From NCBI GenBank assembly GCA_019634165.1, contig JAHQVT010000006.1:62001-126000 (forward strand): DNA of 64,000 bases, in the 5' to 3' direction. The notes under the pieces are model-generated. The model saw only the letters and a program-made list of their open reading frames with translations. It was not told the DNA's origin and searched no databases. This DNA comes from Rhodospirillales bacterium. GTDB lineage: Bacteria > Pseudomonadota > Alphaproteobacteria > Rhodospirillales > Thalassospiraceae. This document shows, piece after piece, positions 26,606-34,392 of this stretch (the first letter of the stretch is position 1; every line of letters starts with the position of its first letter). Both the position numbers and the translations under genes were made by a program.

Positions 26606-27136
26606 ATGACAGATCGTTCAATAGAGCAACGGCTTTCATCCCTGACAGAAGATGATATTGTTGAAGAATTGCAACAACATCACCGTGATGCTTTGCTCGA
26701 CCTAGTTCTGGTTTGGGGAGGACTGGATGGCTCATTAGGCATCCTTCTCGCAGATGTTGTCGGATTGCCTTTGGCTGCTGCCGCAGAAATGATCGGCACG
26801 ATGCCAAGTTGGAAGAAGCTCGACGAACTTACAAAGCTCATTAAGGCATACCCAAATAGTGAAGTAGCGGTGAAGAAACTAAAAAAACTAAAAAAAACTT
26901 ATGAGAAATACTCCGGAATCAGGAACCAAATAGCTCATTCTAAATGTCTCGGATATTATAAGCCTGATCCACAATACATACTTTTTGCCAAGTTTGAGAA
27001 AATGGAAGATGATCAACTAGCTATCGATTGTATTCCGCTTCAAAAGTTTGCAGCAGCAACTCTTTGGGGACAAGAAATGCATGGTTTTGCTATGCAGATA
27101 TCAAGTCTTGTGTACGAGAATAACAGTAAGAGATAG
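26606..27136 (+). CDS. HEPN-like protein of unknown function, AT-rich
   Basis: A 176-residue soluble protein that I do not recognise as a named family. It is mostly helical and contains R106-N-Q-I-A-H111. This fits the Rx4-6H motif, with a polar residue after Arg, of HEPN-domain RNases and their inactive relatives, which are common in toxin and defence genes. A Lys-rich coil lies at ~90-102. Base use is unlike the neighbours: A-rich, with runs such as CTAAAAAAACT, which suggests recent acquisition. AGGAG precedes the ATG. Its stop abuts the stop of the convergent UbiH-family gene. No antitoxin-like partner (MNT) is next to it. Confidence 0.65.
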   Translation: MTDRSIEQRLSSLTEDDIVEELQQHHRDALLDLVLVWGGLDGSLGILLADVVGLPLAAAAEMIGTMPSWKKLDELTKLIKAYPNSEVAVKKLKKLKKTYEKYSGIRNQIAHSKCLGYYKPDPQYILFAKFEKMEDDQLAIDCIPLQKFAAATLWGQEMHGFAMQISSLVYENNSKR

Positions 27137-28351
27137 CTATTTACCCACGCCGACCTTGATTGCGAGTTTGCGTAATGGGCCGATGCGGTTTAACGCAGAC
27201 AGGCCGACATAGCGCAAATCACGCAGTGTTTTAGGTTCGAACATGGATGCGCGGTTCAAAAGATCAATGCCGCCGACACGGGCCAATGTTTTGGGCAACT
27301 GGCGGCGTTCATAGGATTTTAGAAGCGCGGTCGCACCGATATCTTCATTGTGCAATTTGGCCTTGGCCATCAGTTCGGCCAGTGTTTCGATGTCATGGAG
27401 GCTCATATTAAGCCCTTGTGCGCCAATCGGCGGGACGACGTGGGCGGCCTCGGCAATCAGGGCGAGGCGGGCGGCAATCAACCGACTGGGGACTTGGGCG
27501 ATCATGGGCCAGACCGCACGCGGGCTGGCGACACTCAGCGGGCCAAACAGGTTCATGGTATCGTGGGTGATCTCGGCTGAAAGGGCTTCATTGCTCATGG
27601 CGTTAAGTTCATCAGCACGTTTGGCCGGTGTCATCCAGACCACGGACGAGCAGGGCTTGCCATCAAGATCGGGCATTGGAACAAGGGTCAGCGGCCCGCC
27701 GGTTCGGTGAATTTCGGTCGAGATATTGTCGTGTGGTTTGTCATGGGTGACGACAAAAACAATCGCACTTTGATCATAGGCCCAGCGTTTATGTTCGATC
27801 CCGGCCATGTCGCGCAAAGACGAATTGCGGCCATCGGCGGCAATGACCAGTTTGGCCCGGATGGTTTCATCATCAGACTCATCGTCAGACTTATCATCAG
27901 AGAGGGTCACATCGGCAAAACGGGCGGTGTTTTTAAAGCCGGTCACCGTGGTCGAAAATCGGAAATCGACATTATCCAATTGGGCAAGCTTTGCCATCAG
28001 GGCAACGCGGGCGGCCTTGTTTGACACGTTCCAGCCAAAGAAACCCTGTTTGGTTTCAGCACCATCAAAGTCAGCGGTTTCACGCGGGGTTCTGGTTTCG
28101 CCACCGGCATCGACAATCCGCATGACGCGCAGTTCCGCACCGGTTGGTTTGATCGCATCCCACACACCGGCCTTTGTCAGGGTTTCGATCCCCGGTTCAA
28201 GAAAGGCGGTGGTGCGCAGATCAGATCCTTCGCCGATGTCGGCCGGGGCAGGGTCAACAATCACGATCTGATGTCCGTCGGCGGCAAATCGTGCCGCGGC
28301 ACTCATTCCGGCGATCCCGCCGCCTGCAATCAGAATATCTGTTTCGATCAT
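27137..28351 (-). CDS. UbiH/UbiF/VisC/COQ6-family FAD-dependent hydroxylase
   Basis: A 404-residue flavin monooxygenase: FAD motif GGGIAGMS near residue 10, the middle motif AADGRNSSLRDMAGI, and the C-terminal GAQGLNMSLHDIETL with its GxxxGD-like FAD site. The family hydroxylates the ubiquinone ring. ATG at 28351 was chosen because the FAD fold begins there. An Asp/Ser-rich insert (LSDDKSDDESDDE) sits at about residues 165-178. The C-terminal 68 codons are duplicated as a remnant at 12453-12660. Family certain, ring position not assignable. Confidence 0.9.
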   Translation of the reverse strand: MIETDILIAGGGIAGMSAAARFAADGHQIVIVDPAPADIGEGSDLRTTAFLEPGIETLTKAGVWDAIKPTGAELRVMRIVDAGGETRTPRETADFDGAETKQGFFGWNVSNKAARVALMAKLAQLDNVDFRFSTTVTGFKNTARFADVTLSDDKSDDESDDETIRAKLVIAADGRNSSLRDMAGIEHKRWAYDQSAIVFVVTHDKPHDNISTEIHRTGGPLTLVPMPDLDGKPCSSVVWMTPAKRADELNAMSNEALSAEITHDTMNLFGPLSVASPRAVWPMIAQVPSRLIAARLALIAEAAHVVPPIGAQGLNMSLHDIETLAELMAKAKLHNEDIGATALLKSYERRQLPKTLARVGGIDLLNRASMFEPKTLRDLRYVGLSALNRIGPLRKLAIKVGVGK

Positions 28352-28679
28352 GATCGTATTTTCCTGTCTTTGGCCTGTCTTGACGCATAAATACCGGCCA
28401 ATTATCGCGTATTTGATGTTGGGCAATGTGCCTTGTTGATCTGTTATACGCAATCATTTTGGGGTTTGGTTTGATGCAAATCGTACCCCTGCATGATGAC
28501 GGGCGGGATGATGATATTGTTATCCCTGTGCGTGACAGTGGGTATGCCGATGCAGGGATTGCGTCATAGGGCAGGATCGGCCATTTTGATTGGGTGGTGC
28601 ACGCCCCGCTGTGCCATGCTCCACTATCCGCCACCATGCGCTATCACGCGCCACCACGCGCCACCATAGGATATTTGTC
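28352..28679. other. Intergenic region with short imperfect repeats
   Basis: Holds the weak small ORF at 28474-28569. Directly before the SMR gene (28610-28672) is a string of imperfect copies of CGCGCCACCA / CCGCCACCAT. No terminator or known RNA is visible. Confidence 0.5.
28474..28569 (+). CDS. Possible 31-residue small ORF
   Basis: ATG to TAG encoding a short hydrophilic Asp-rich peptide (MQIVPLHDDGRDDDIVIPV and more) between the UbiH-family and SMR genes. The codon mix looks bacterial, but the upstream GGGG is a poor ribosome-binding site and no homologue is known to me. It may be a chance frame or a gene remnant. Confidence 0.2.
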   Translation: MQIVPLHDDGRDDDIVIPVRDSGYADAGIAS

Positions 28680-29006
28680 ATGCTTGCCTGGGGTTATCTG
28701 TTTGTTGCGATCAGCCTTGAAGTTATCGGGACGGTGTCGCTTAAGTTCTCCAACGGATTTACCGATTGGCGGTTTTCGGTTCTGACCCTTGCTGTTTATG
28801 GTTTGAGTTTCTGGGTGTTGTCTTTGACACTTCGGGTTATTCCGATTGGCACGGCCTATGCGGTTTGGGCCGGGCTTGGCACGGCGGCGATCGCGATCAT
28901 CGGGTTGGTGTTTTTCAAAGAACCCATGACCGCGATGAAGGGTGTTTTCCTGTTGATGATTATTGGCGGGGTGGTGGGGCTTAAGGTGGTGAGCAACGAA
29001 AGTTAA
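28680..29006 (+). CDS. Small multidrug resistance (SMR) transporter
   Basis: A 108-residue four-helix EmrE-family protein. The essential membrane Glu is at residue 14 (SLEVIGT), as in EmrE, and the family motif AYAVWAGLGTA is present. EmrE-like proteins exchange protons for quaternary cations; the close SugE/Gdx group exports guanidinium. The short motif differences needed to tell them apart are not decisive here. It converges on the epimerase gene with 5 bp between the stops. Confidence 0.92.
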   Translation: MLAWGYLFVAISLEVIGTVSLKFSNGFTDWRFSVLTLAVYGLSFWVLSLTLRVIPIGTAYAVWAGLGTAAIAIIGLVFFKEPMTAMKGVFLLMIIGGVVGLKVVSNES

Positions 29007-29011
29007 CGCTG

Positions 29012-29926
29012 TTAATTTTTTCGTGTTCTGATTTCTTTAAGTGCTGCTTCAACATCAAGATGCTTGGGGTTCCAGCCCAATTCACGCTGTGCTTTCGCAC
29101 TGCTGAAATGTTGGCTATGGGCCAATCCACGGGCCCAATTGCCGAGCCGTTCCATGGCGGTTTGGGCTGTGATGGTGTTGATTGAGCAGTTTTCCGAACC
29201 GAAATATCTGGCGATCAAGTCTGCGAGTTTACGGGTTGAAACATCATCGATGGTCGATCCGATATAGCTTGAACCGGGCGTGGCATATTCCAAAGCTAAC
29301 CGGTAAAGTTCGGCCAGATCGTTGGCATGAACCAACGGCTGATAGATGTTATCACCGCCAATAAGCGTCACGCGGTCTTCACGCTGGGCGGTTTCGATGT
29401 CACGGGCGAAGTGCCCGGTTTGGTCATGTTCGCCGGTGGTGAAAACGCAGGCTGGGTGAATGACGATGCCTGCGATGTTTTGATCCGAGAGAACCCGGTT
29501 GATGCCGGTTTCGCCCCATAGAAATTCCGGCAGGGGGGCAAAGGGCGTGGTTTCGTCGATGGCGGGTTCTGTGGGGCGGACATGCGGATAAAGCCAGATG
29601 CCACCGGTATAGATAAACCGCGTTGGATGTGATTGGCGATGCAGGGCCGGGATTAAATGATCCAGCAGGGTTGCATCGATTTTCGCCATATCATCGGAAA
29701 AGTCGCAGGCCGTGTGAATAACCGCGTCAAACTCGGGCAAATCATTACACCAGAGTTCAGGTTGAGTGATGTCCCCCATGATTGGTGTTGTCCCGGCCGT
29801 GATCAGTTTTTTCTTGCTGATGTCGGACCTTGCGAGGGCAAAGATTTGATGATCATGGGCAATCAGGTTTTTAAGCACCGCCGATCCGATCAGACCCGTC
29901 CCACCAGTGATGAAAACACGCAACAT
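29012..29926 (-). CDS. NAD-dependent epimerase/dehydratase family protein
   Basis: A 304-residue extended short-chain dehydrogenase. The Rossmann motif GGTGLIGSAVL starts at residue 8; the usual YxxxK is not clear, the equivalent region reading FLWGETGINRVL. Members reduce or epimerise nucleotide sugars, flavonoid-like ketones or other carbonyls, so the substrate is open. GGAGA lies just before the start. Confidence 0.88.
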   Translation of the reverse strand: MLRVFITGGTGLIGSAVLKNLIAHDHQIFALARSDISKKKLITAGTTPIMGDITQPELWCNDLPEFDAVIHTACDFSDDMAKIDATLLDHLIPALHRQSHPTRFIYTGGIWLYPHVRPTEPAIDETTPFAPLPEFLWGETGINRVLSDQNIAGIVIHPACVFTTGEHDQTGHFARDIETAQREDRVTLIGGDNIYQPLVHANDLAELYRLALEYATPGSSYIGSTIDDVSTRKLADLIARYFGSENCSINTITAQTAMERLGNWARGLAHSQHFSSAKAQRELGWNPKHLDVEAALKEIRTRKN

Positions 29927-30011
29927 AAATCTCCTTTTAGATGTGATGGGGGAGGTTATCGGACCTCAACCGTGGTTGGGGTCAAGCGTGTTTTTAAACG
30001 CATTTAGGCAC

Positions 30012-30036
30012 AAAAAAGCCGGGCGATGGCCCAGCT
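30012..30036 (-). terminator. Terminator downstream of ridA
   Basis: On the minus strand AGCTGGGC and GCCCGGCT form a hairpin with a short loop followed by six T. It lies just after the RidA stop at 30060. Confidence 0.8.
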
Positions 30037-30059
30037 TGATTTTGGGGGGCTGATCAGGA

Positions 30060-30527
30060 TCAGTTGGCGATTTCAAAAATGCCATCAATCTCGACCGCGA
30101 CACCGAGCGGCAGGGAGGCAACACCAACAGCGGAGCGGGCATGTTTGCCGACATCGCCAAAGACTTCGACCATGGTGTCGGACGCGCCATTGACGACTTT
30201 TGGCTGATCGGTGAATTCCGGTGCGGAATTCACAAACGCATTGAGCTTGACGACACGTGTGACTTTATCAAGGTCGCCAATCGCGGATTTAAGCTGTGCA
30301 ATCAGGTTCAGCGCACAAAGGCGGGCGGCCTTTTGACCGTCTTCGACCTGATAATCCTTGCCGAGTTTGCCGACAAATTTCAGTTCGCCATTTTCCATGG
30401 TGATCTGACCCGAAATGTGGACAAGGTTGTTTGACACAACATAGGGCACATAATTGGCAACCGGTGCGGTGGCCTGGGGCAGGGTGATGCCAAGTTTGGC
30501 AAGCTGTGCGTCAATTTTACCAGCCAT
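30060..30527 (-). CDS. ridA: RidA-family (YjgF/UK114) enamine/imine deaminase
   Basis: A 155-residue member of the longer RidA group. It forms trimers that hydrolyse reactive enamines and imines from PLP enzymes such as threonine dehydratase. The late motif KHARSAVGVASLPLGVAVEI contains the active-site Arg region and the conserved hydrophobic strand. AAGGA precedes the ATG. Members of this longer class sometimes act on substrates other than 2-aminoacrylate, so the exact substrate is open. Confidence 0.9.
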   Translation of the reverse strand: MAGKIDAQLAKLGITLPQATAPVANYVPYVVSNNLVHISGQITMENGELKFVGKLGKDYQVEDGQKAARLCALNLIAQLKSAIGDLDKVTRVVKLNAFVNSAPEFTDQPKVVNGASDTMVEVFGDVGKHARSAVGVASLPLGVAVEIDGIFEIAN

Positions 30528-30803
30528 GATGAACTATCCTTATTTTCGTGTGGTGGCGTGTTTTATGAAACCTAGCGATCTTGAGCCCGGAACAAAACAG
30601 TTTCTTTCTTTGTGCGTTGCAACACGACTTGTGCCATTGTGGGTATGTGCGATCGGTTGAAACTGTTTCACCAACAGTTGAGAAAAATGAAATTGCCTTG
30701 AAGGGTGAAGCACCGCACAACTATATGCAGAAATATGACGCGCACTATCAAAGGTAAGGCGCGTTATTTTGGTTTGATATCAGTTCGTTGAAAGTCGCAG
30801 ATA

Positions 30804-31703
30804 ATGTCTTTTCGCAATCAGGTTGGAAATTTGCACGGTGCTTGGCTTGCCCTGATCGGGGTGATTGTCATTTGCCCGGATGCTTTATTGATCCGCCTGA
30901 TTGAGGTGGACGATATGACGGCGTCGTTCTGGCGGATTGGGTTTTTGGCCGTCTCGACCCTTATTATGGCGCTTTTAAAAGGGCGCTATACCGGCGAAGG
31001 GCTTGTTGCATCGGTCATGCCGGGACGCCATGAAATTCCAGCGGGGTTGTTTTTTTGCGGTACGACGATTTTCTTTATCTTGTCCATACGCAACACCGAT
31101 GCGGCAAATACATTAGTGATCATTGCCGCCACCCCACTCATTGCGGGCATAATTGGTGTGTTGGTCTTTAAACGCAGCCAGCCGATGCGCACGTGGGGCG
31201 CGTCGATTGTTGTGTTTGTGGCCCTTGCGATGATTGTCGGCGCCGGGTTTGGCGGGGAGAATGCACTTGGTGATGTGCTTGCGCTCTGTGCGGCGACCTG
31301 TATGGCCGGGTTCTTTAACGTCATTGGCGCCCGTCCGCAAATCAATGAAATCAAGGCCATGCTATTTGGGTCGTTTTTAGGTGCGCTGATCCTTCTGCCT
31401 GCAGCCTCGCCATTTAGTGTGACCGGGATGGATTGGTTGTGGCTTTTGATCATTGGGTTTTGGGTGCTGCCGGTTTCATTCCTGTTTATTTCGGCAGGAG
31501 CGCGCAAAATTCCAGCCGCTGAAGTCGGACTGATCATGCTCAATGAAGCGATCTTTGGATCGTTTCTGGTGTGGCTGTTCATTGACGAAGCCCCAAGCCA
31601 GATGACGCTTGTCTGTGGGACAATCGTGATCGCAACACTGATGTTTCACAGTTTCCTTGGTATCCGTGAAAGCCGCCGTGTCCGGGCGCGTGCGGTACTT
31701 TAA
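30804..31703 (+). CDS. DMT-family transporter (EamA)
   Basis: A 299-residue membrane protein with about ten helices in two EamA repeats, opening with HGAWLALIGVIVICPDALLI and with a second repeat starting near residue 155 (LGDVLALCAATCMAGFFNVI). Drug/metabolite exporters of this kind often remove amino acids or other metabolites; the substrate is unknown. A TetR gene with its own operator follows 129 bp downstream. Confidence 0.9.
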   Translation: MSFRNQVGNLHGAWLALIGVIVICPDALLIRLIEVDDMTASFWRIGFLAVSTLIMALLKGRYTGEGLVASVMPGRHEIPAGLFFCGTTIFFILSIRNTDAANTLVIIAATPLIAGIIGVLVFKRSQPMRTWGASIVVFVALAMIVGAGFGGENALGDVLALCAATCMAGFFNVIGARPQINEIKAMLFGSFLGALILLPAASPFSVTGMDWLWLLIIGFWVLPVSFLFISAGARKIPAAEVGLIMLNEAIFGSFLVWLFIDEAPSQMTLVCGTIVIATLMFHSFLGIRESRRVRARAVL

Positions 31704-31789
31704 AGAGAGTATTCAGCTTGCTGTCAGCTTGAACGATTGCCACAATCAAGTGTCGAGTGGAATTGACAGATCGGTTTGTCGGGTTTAGG

Positions 31790-31815
31790 TGAGTGTACTC
31801 AATGAGTTTGCTCAT
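31790..31815. promoter_or_regulatory. Paired palindromes before the TetR gene, probable operators
   Basis: Two adjacent inverted repeats, TGAGT-GT-ACTCA (31790-31801) and ATGAG-TTTG-CTCAT (31802-31815), end 17 bp before the TetR start codon. A TTGACA at 31763-31768 is a possible -35 element, with a weak -10. The arrangement fits negative autoregulation by two TetR dimers. Confidence 0.6.
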
Positions 31816-31832
31816 CTAACCGGAGAAGCCCC

Positions 31833-32453
31833 ATGAATATCCGGGCCACCAAACGAGAAGAGACCCGCCAAAAGATATTGGAAGCGGCGCGCAATTGTTT
31901 AGATTGCGGCGACTTCGAACAGGCATCAACCCGCGAAATTGCCAAGCGTGCCGGCGTTGCCGAAGGAACGATTTTCAGTCACTTTGCTACCAAGGAAGAA
32001 TTGGTGATTTGCTGCATCAGTGCACAAATGGCCGAGGCGATTGAGAAGGGTCTTTATACCATGGACCCGGAATGGTGCTTTGTGGACAAGCTGATGCATC
32101 TTGCATCTTATCGCTTTGCCCAGATTGGTCTGAACCCCCGTTTGTGGCAGGTCATCATGAAGCAGATTGTCTTTAGCGCGCGCAAAGGGGCGGTAAATGA
32201 CGTTCTGCAAAGCAGTGGCTTGATCCAGGCGGTTCAGGGTCTGATTGAAGAAGCGCAGTTAACCGGTGAATTAAATTCCAACTTGTCGCCCGAGCTGATC
32301 CGCAAAAGCCTTATGGCGCTTATCCTGTTTACCATCCACGAACATATGAGCCACCAGAATTTCGACTGCGAAGATATGTGCGCCACCTTGCGTGAATTGG
32401 TTGAAGCACAGGTTATCGGTCTTTGGGCGTCAAAGCCGGAAATGGCGGCTTAA
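31833..32453 (+). CDS. TetR/AcrR-family transcriptional regulator
   Basis: A 206-residue regulator: helix-turn-helix at ~9-55 (TREIAKRAGVAEGTIFSHF) and a ligand-binding C-terminal domain. Four Cys in the ligand domain (ICCIS, WCF, DCEDMC) are unusual in number. The palindromes immediately upstream are its likely operators. The neighbouring DMT transporter is a plausible target, although it lies upstream on the same strand. Confidence 0.92.
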   Translation: MNIRATKREETRQKILEAARNCLDCGDFEQASTREIAKRAGVAEGTIFSHFATKEELVICCISAQMAEAIEKGLYTMDPEWCFVDKLMHLASYRFAQIGLNPRLWQVIMKQIVFSARKGAVNDVLQSSGLIQAVQGLIEEAQLTGELNSNLSPELIRKSLMALILFTIHEHMSHQNFDCEDMCATLRELVEAQVIGLWASKPEMAA

Positions 32454-32476
32454 ACACCCTTTGGCCCAGGCTTTGG

Positions 32477-32899
32477 CTATTGCCCGATCAGATGCAGGGT
32501 GACGTTGCGCCGATGCGGCGCATGACGATGTTCAAACAGATAAATCCCCTGCCACGTGCCCAACATTGCCCGGCCATCTCCAACCGGGATGGTCAGCGAC
32601 ACATCGGTCAGGGCCGATTTGATATGGGCAGGCATATCGTCTGGCCCTTCGCAGGTATGGCGATAAAGGCTTGGATTTTCCTGAACCAGTTGGGCAAAGA
32701 AAGTTTCCAGATCAAGACGCACATCCGGATCAGCGTTTTCCTGAAGGGTCAGGCTGGCCGATGTATGGCGGACAAACACGGTTAATTGTCCGCGCGACAG
32801 GCCGGTTTGGGCGATCCATGATTGCACCATGTCGGTGATTTCAAACAGCCCCTGACCGTTGGTGGCAATTTCAAGCGTGGTTTGGTCTTGTGTCAGCAT
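32477..32899 (-). CDS. YjbQ/UPF0047 family protein
   Basis: A 140-residue trimeric enzyme-like protein with the family motifs FVRHTSASLTLQENADPDV, HTCEGPDDMPAHIKSAL and LGTWQGIYLFEHR. Family members have weak thiamine-phosphate synthase activity, but the physiological role is unclear. Convergent with the TetR gene and followed upstream by the dioxygenase-like gene on the same strand, 43 bp apart. Confidence 0.92.
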   Translation of the reverse strand: MLTQDQTTLEIATNGQGLFEITDMVQSWIAQTGLSRGQLTVFVRHTSASLTLQENADPDVRLDLETFFAQLVQENPSLYRHTCEGPDDMPAHIKSALTDVSLTIPVGDGRAMLGTWQGIYLFEHRHAPHRRNVTLHLIGQ

Positions 32900-32942
32900 G
32901 GAACCCCGTCCGGTTTTGCTGCCGGATGGGGGAAATGTTCCA

Positions 32943-33764
32943 TCAGGCGGCAGCTTTGACTTCGCCGTGATCGTAAAACCGCAAGGCGGTCATGGCAAGG
33001 TTGCCAAATTCATAGCTGTTATGGATCAGATCAGCGTCAAAGTCATCGGATGCCGCGCCAAGGGCGACGTAAAACGGCATTAAATGATCGTCTTCGGGGT
33101 GTGCCATGGCAGCATGCGGGGCGAGGTTGCGATAGTTCAGTAATGCGTCAATGTCGTGGGCGTTGACTTTTTCAAGCATCCAGTTGGTGAATTCCTTGGC
33201 CCATGGATCAATTGGCCCTTCGTTGCGATCAAGCACACGCAAGTTATGGGTCATCGCACCACTGGCAATGACAAGAACCCCCAAATCGCGCAAACCACGC
33301 AGCTTTTTGCCCAGTTCATAATGATCCGCCGGGCTGCCGTGTGCCAGCATGGAAAGCTGAAAAATCGGAATGTCGGCATTGGGGCGGGCAAGGATCATGG
33401 GCATCCATGCCCCGTGATCAAGGCCGCGGGTCGCATCGGTGGCAATACCAAGCTGATTGGCAATTTTTCCGGCCAGTTCGGGGGCGCCTTGGACGTCATA
33501 GCGCAGATCGTAAAGCGGCTGTGGGAAGCCAAAGAAATCGTGGATGGTTTCTTGATGTGGCGCGGTCGAGATGGTCGGTTCTTTGGTCTGCCAATGGGCA
33601 GAGATCATTACGATGGCTCGGACACCATCGGTATGCCTGCCCAGTTCACCGACAAAGAAATCAAAGGCAGGCGTGTTTTGACGCGCAACCAGCATCGGAG
33701 AGCCGTGCGAGATAAACATCGGTGCCAAGTTTGGCGTTGTGGATGTGGCGGATGCATTGGTCAT
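32943..33764 (-). CDS. Class III extradiol dioxygenase, 4,5-DOPA dioxygenase (YgiD) type
   Basis: A 273-residue protein of the LigB/DODA family. Motifs: FISHGSPML at the N terminus, ISAHWQTKEPT, GLDHGAWMP, ASGAMTHNLR and MAHPEDDHLMPFYVALGA, which supply the metal-binding His residues. E. coli YgiD opens the ring of DOPA using zinc or iron. Physiological substrate here unknown. Same strand and close to the YjbQ gene. Confidence 0.92.
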   Translation of the reverse strand: MTNASATSTTPNLAPMFISHGSPMLVARQNTPAFDFFVGELGRHTDGVRAIVMISAHWQTKEPTISTAPHQETIHDFFGFPQPLYDLRYDVQGAPELAGKIANQLGIATDATRGLDHGAWMPMILARPNADIPIFQLSMLAHGSPADHYELGKKLRGLRDLGVLVIASGAMTHNLRVLDRNEGPIDPWAKEFTNWMLEKVNAHDIDALLNYRNLAPHAAMAHPEDDHLMPFYVALGAASDDFDADLIHNSYEFGNLAMTALRFYDHGEVKAAA

Positions 33765-33915
33765 GGGGCACCTTGGTCAATTACATTCTGTGCATTGAAT
33801 ATGATCGTAATTGGGAAGGATGACCAGATGCGGTTCGTCAACAGTGTGTTGCCATTGCCCGGCGAAAGAATGCGCCCATCATTTGCGGGCGCGATTTTGG
33901 CAAGCCGTGATCGGG

Positions 33916-34125
33916 TTAGCTACGGCGATCCAGCATCATTAACAATGAGCCACCAACAACGCCTGCGATGCCGGAAATCAAATACCAAGTGGTTTCATCA
34001 ATTTGGCGACCAATAGCCGGTTCGGAGATGTGATGAAGCATCCGTTCCGATGCGTTATAGCCGGTTATCAGCAGGACAGAGCCGGCGACAACAATGAAAA
34101 TGCCAATGATTTGACCTAAGAACAT
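33916..34125 (-). CDS. Small membrane protein, DUF3185 family
   Basis: A 69-residue protein with two membrane helices (IIGIFIVVAGSVLLITGY and WYLISGIAGVVGGSLLMML) joined by a loop carrying the family's NASE and ETTW text. Function unknown. AGGAG precedes the ATG. Its upstream DNA is homologous to the upstream DNA of the autotransporter gene at 36270, suggesting that both answer to the same regulator. Confidence 0.85.
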   Translation of the reverse strand: MFLGQIIGIFIVVAGSVLLITGYNASERMLHHISEPAIGRQIDETTWYLISGIAGVVGGSLLMMLDRRS

Positions 34126-34168
34126 GACATTTGCTCCTATATCTTGTGTGCATTCATGTTGCGGGATA

Positions 34169-34290
34169 TGCCCTTATTGGGCCGTTCCAACAAAAAGCCA
34201 TAGATGCAAAGGTCTTCTGTGGCCATGGCCAAGGCAGTGTTTGCCGTCGATTTTGACGTTTTTTGGATAATTGCTGCGCAAAGCGGATAT
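34169..34290 (-). promoter_or_regulatory. Upstream region shared with the autotransporter gene, copy 1
   Basis: Four conserved blocks (plus-strand text): TGCCCTTATTGG at 34169, AGCCATAGATGCAAAG at 34196, TTTTGACGTTTTTTGGATA at 34251 and TGCGCAAAGCGGATAT at 34275. Copy 2 upstream of the autotransporter has the same blocks, with identical 55-bp and 24-bp offsets between the last three. Read on the minus strand the region leads into the DUF3185 gene. Confidence 0.75.
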
Positions 34291-34323
34291 TTGATGCTGT
34301 TGGATGCGCAAGTATAAACACAA

Positions 34324-34350
34324 ACACCCCCGACCAATGATCGGGGGTGT
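34324..34350 (-). terminator. Terminator after the autotransporter gene
   Basis: ACACCCCCGA and TCGGGGGTGT make a perfect 10-bp stem with a 7-nt loop, 43 bp past the autotransporter stop. The minus-strand tail is T-rich but interrupted by G. Confidence 0.75.
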
Positions 34351-34392
34351 TGTGTGCAGCAGGATGTTTGGGACGTTTGGGGTGTCCGATGA

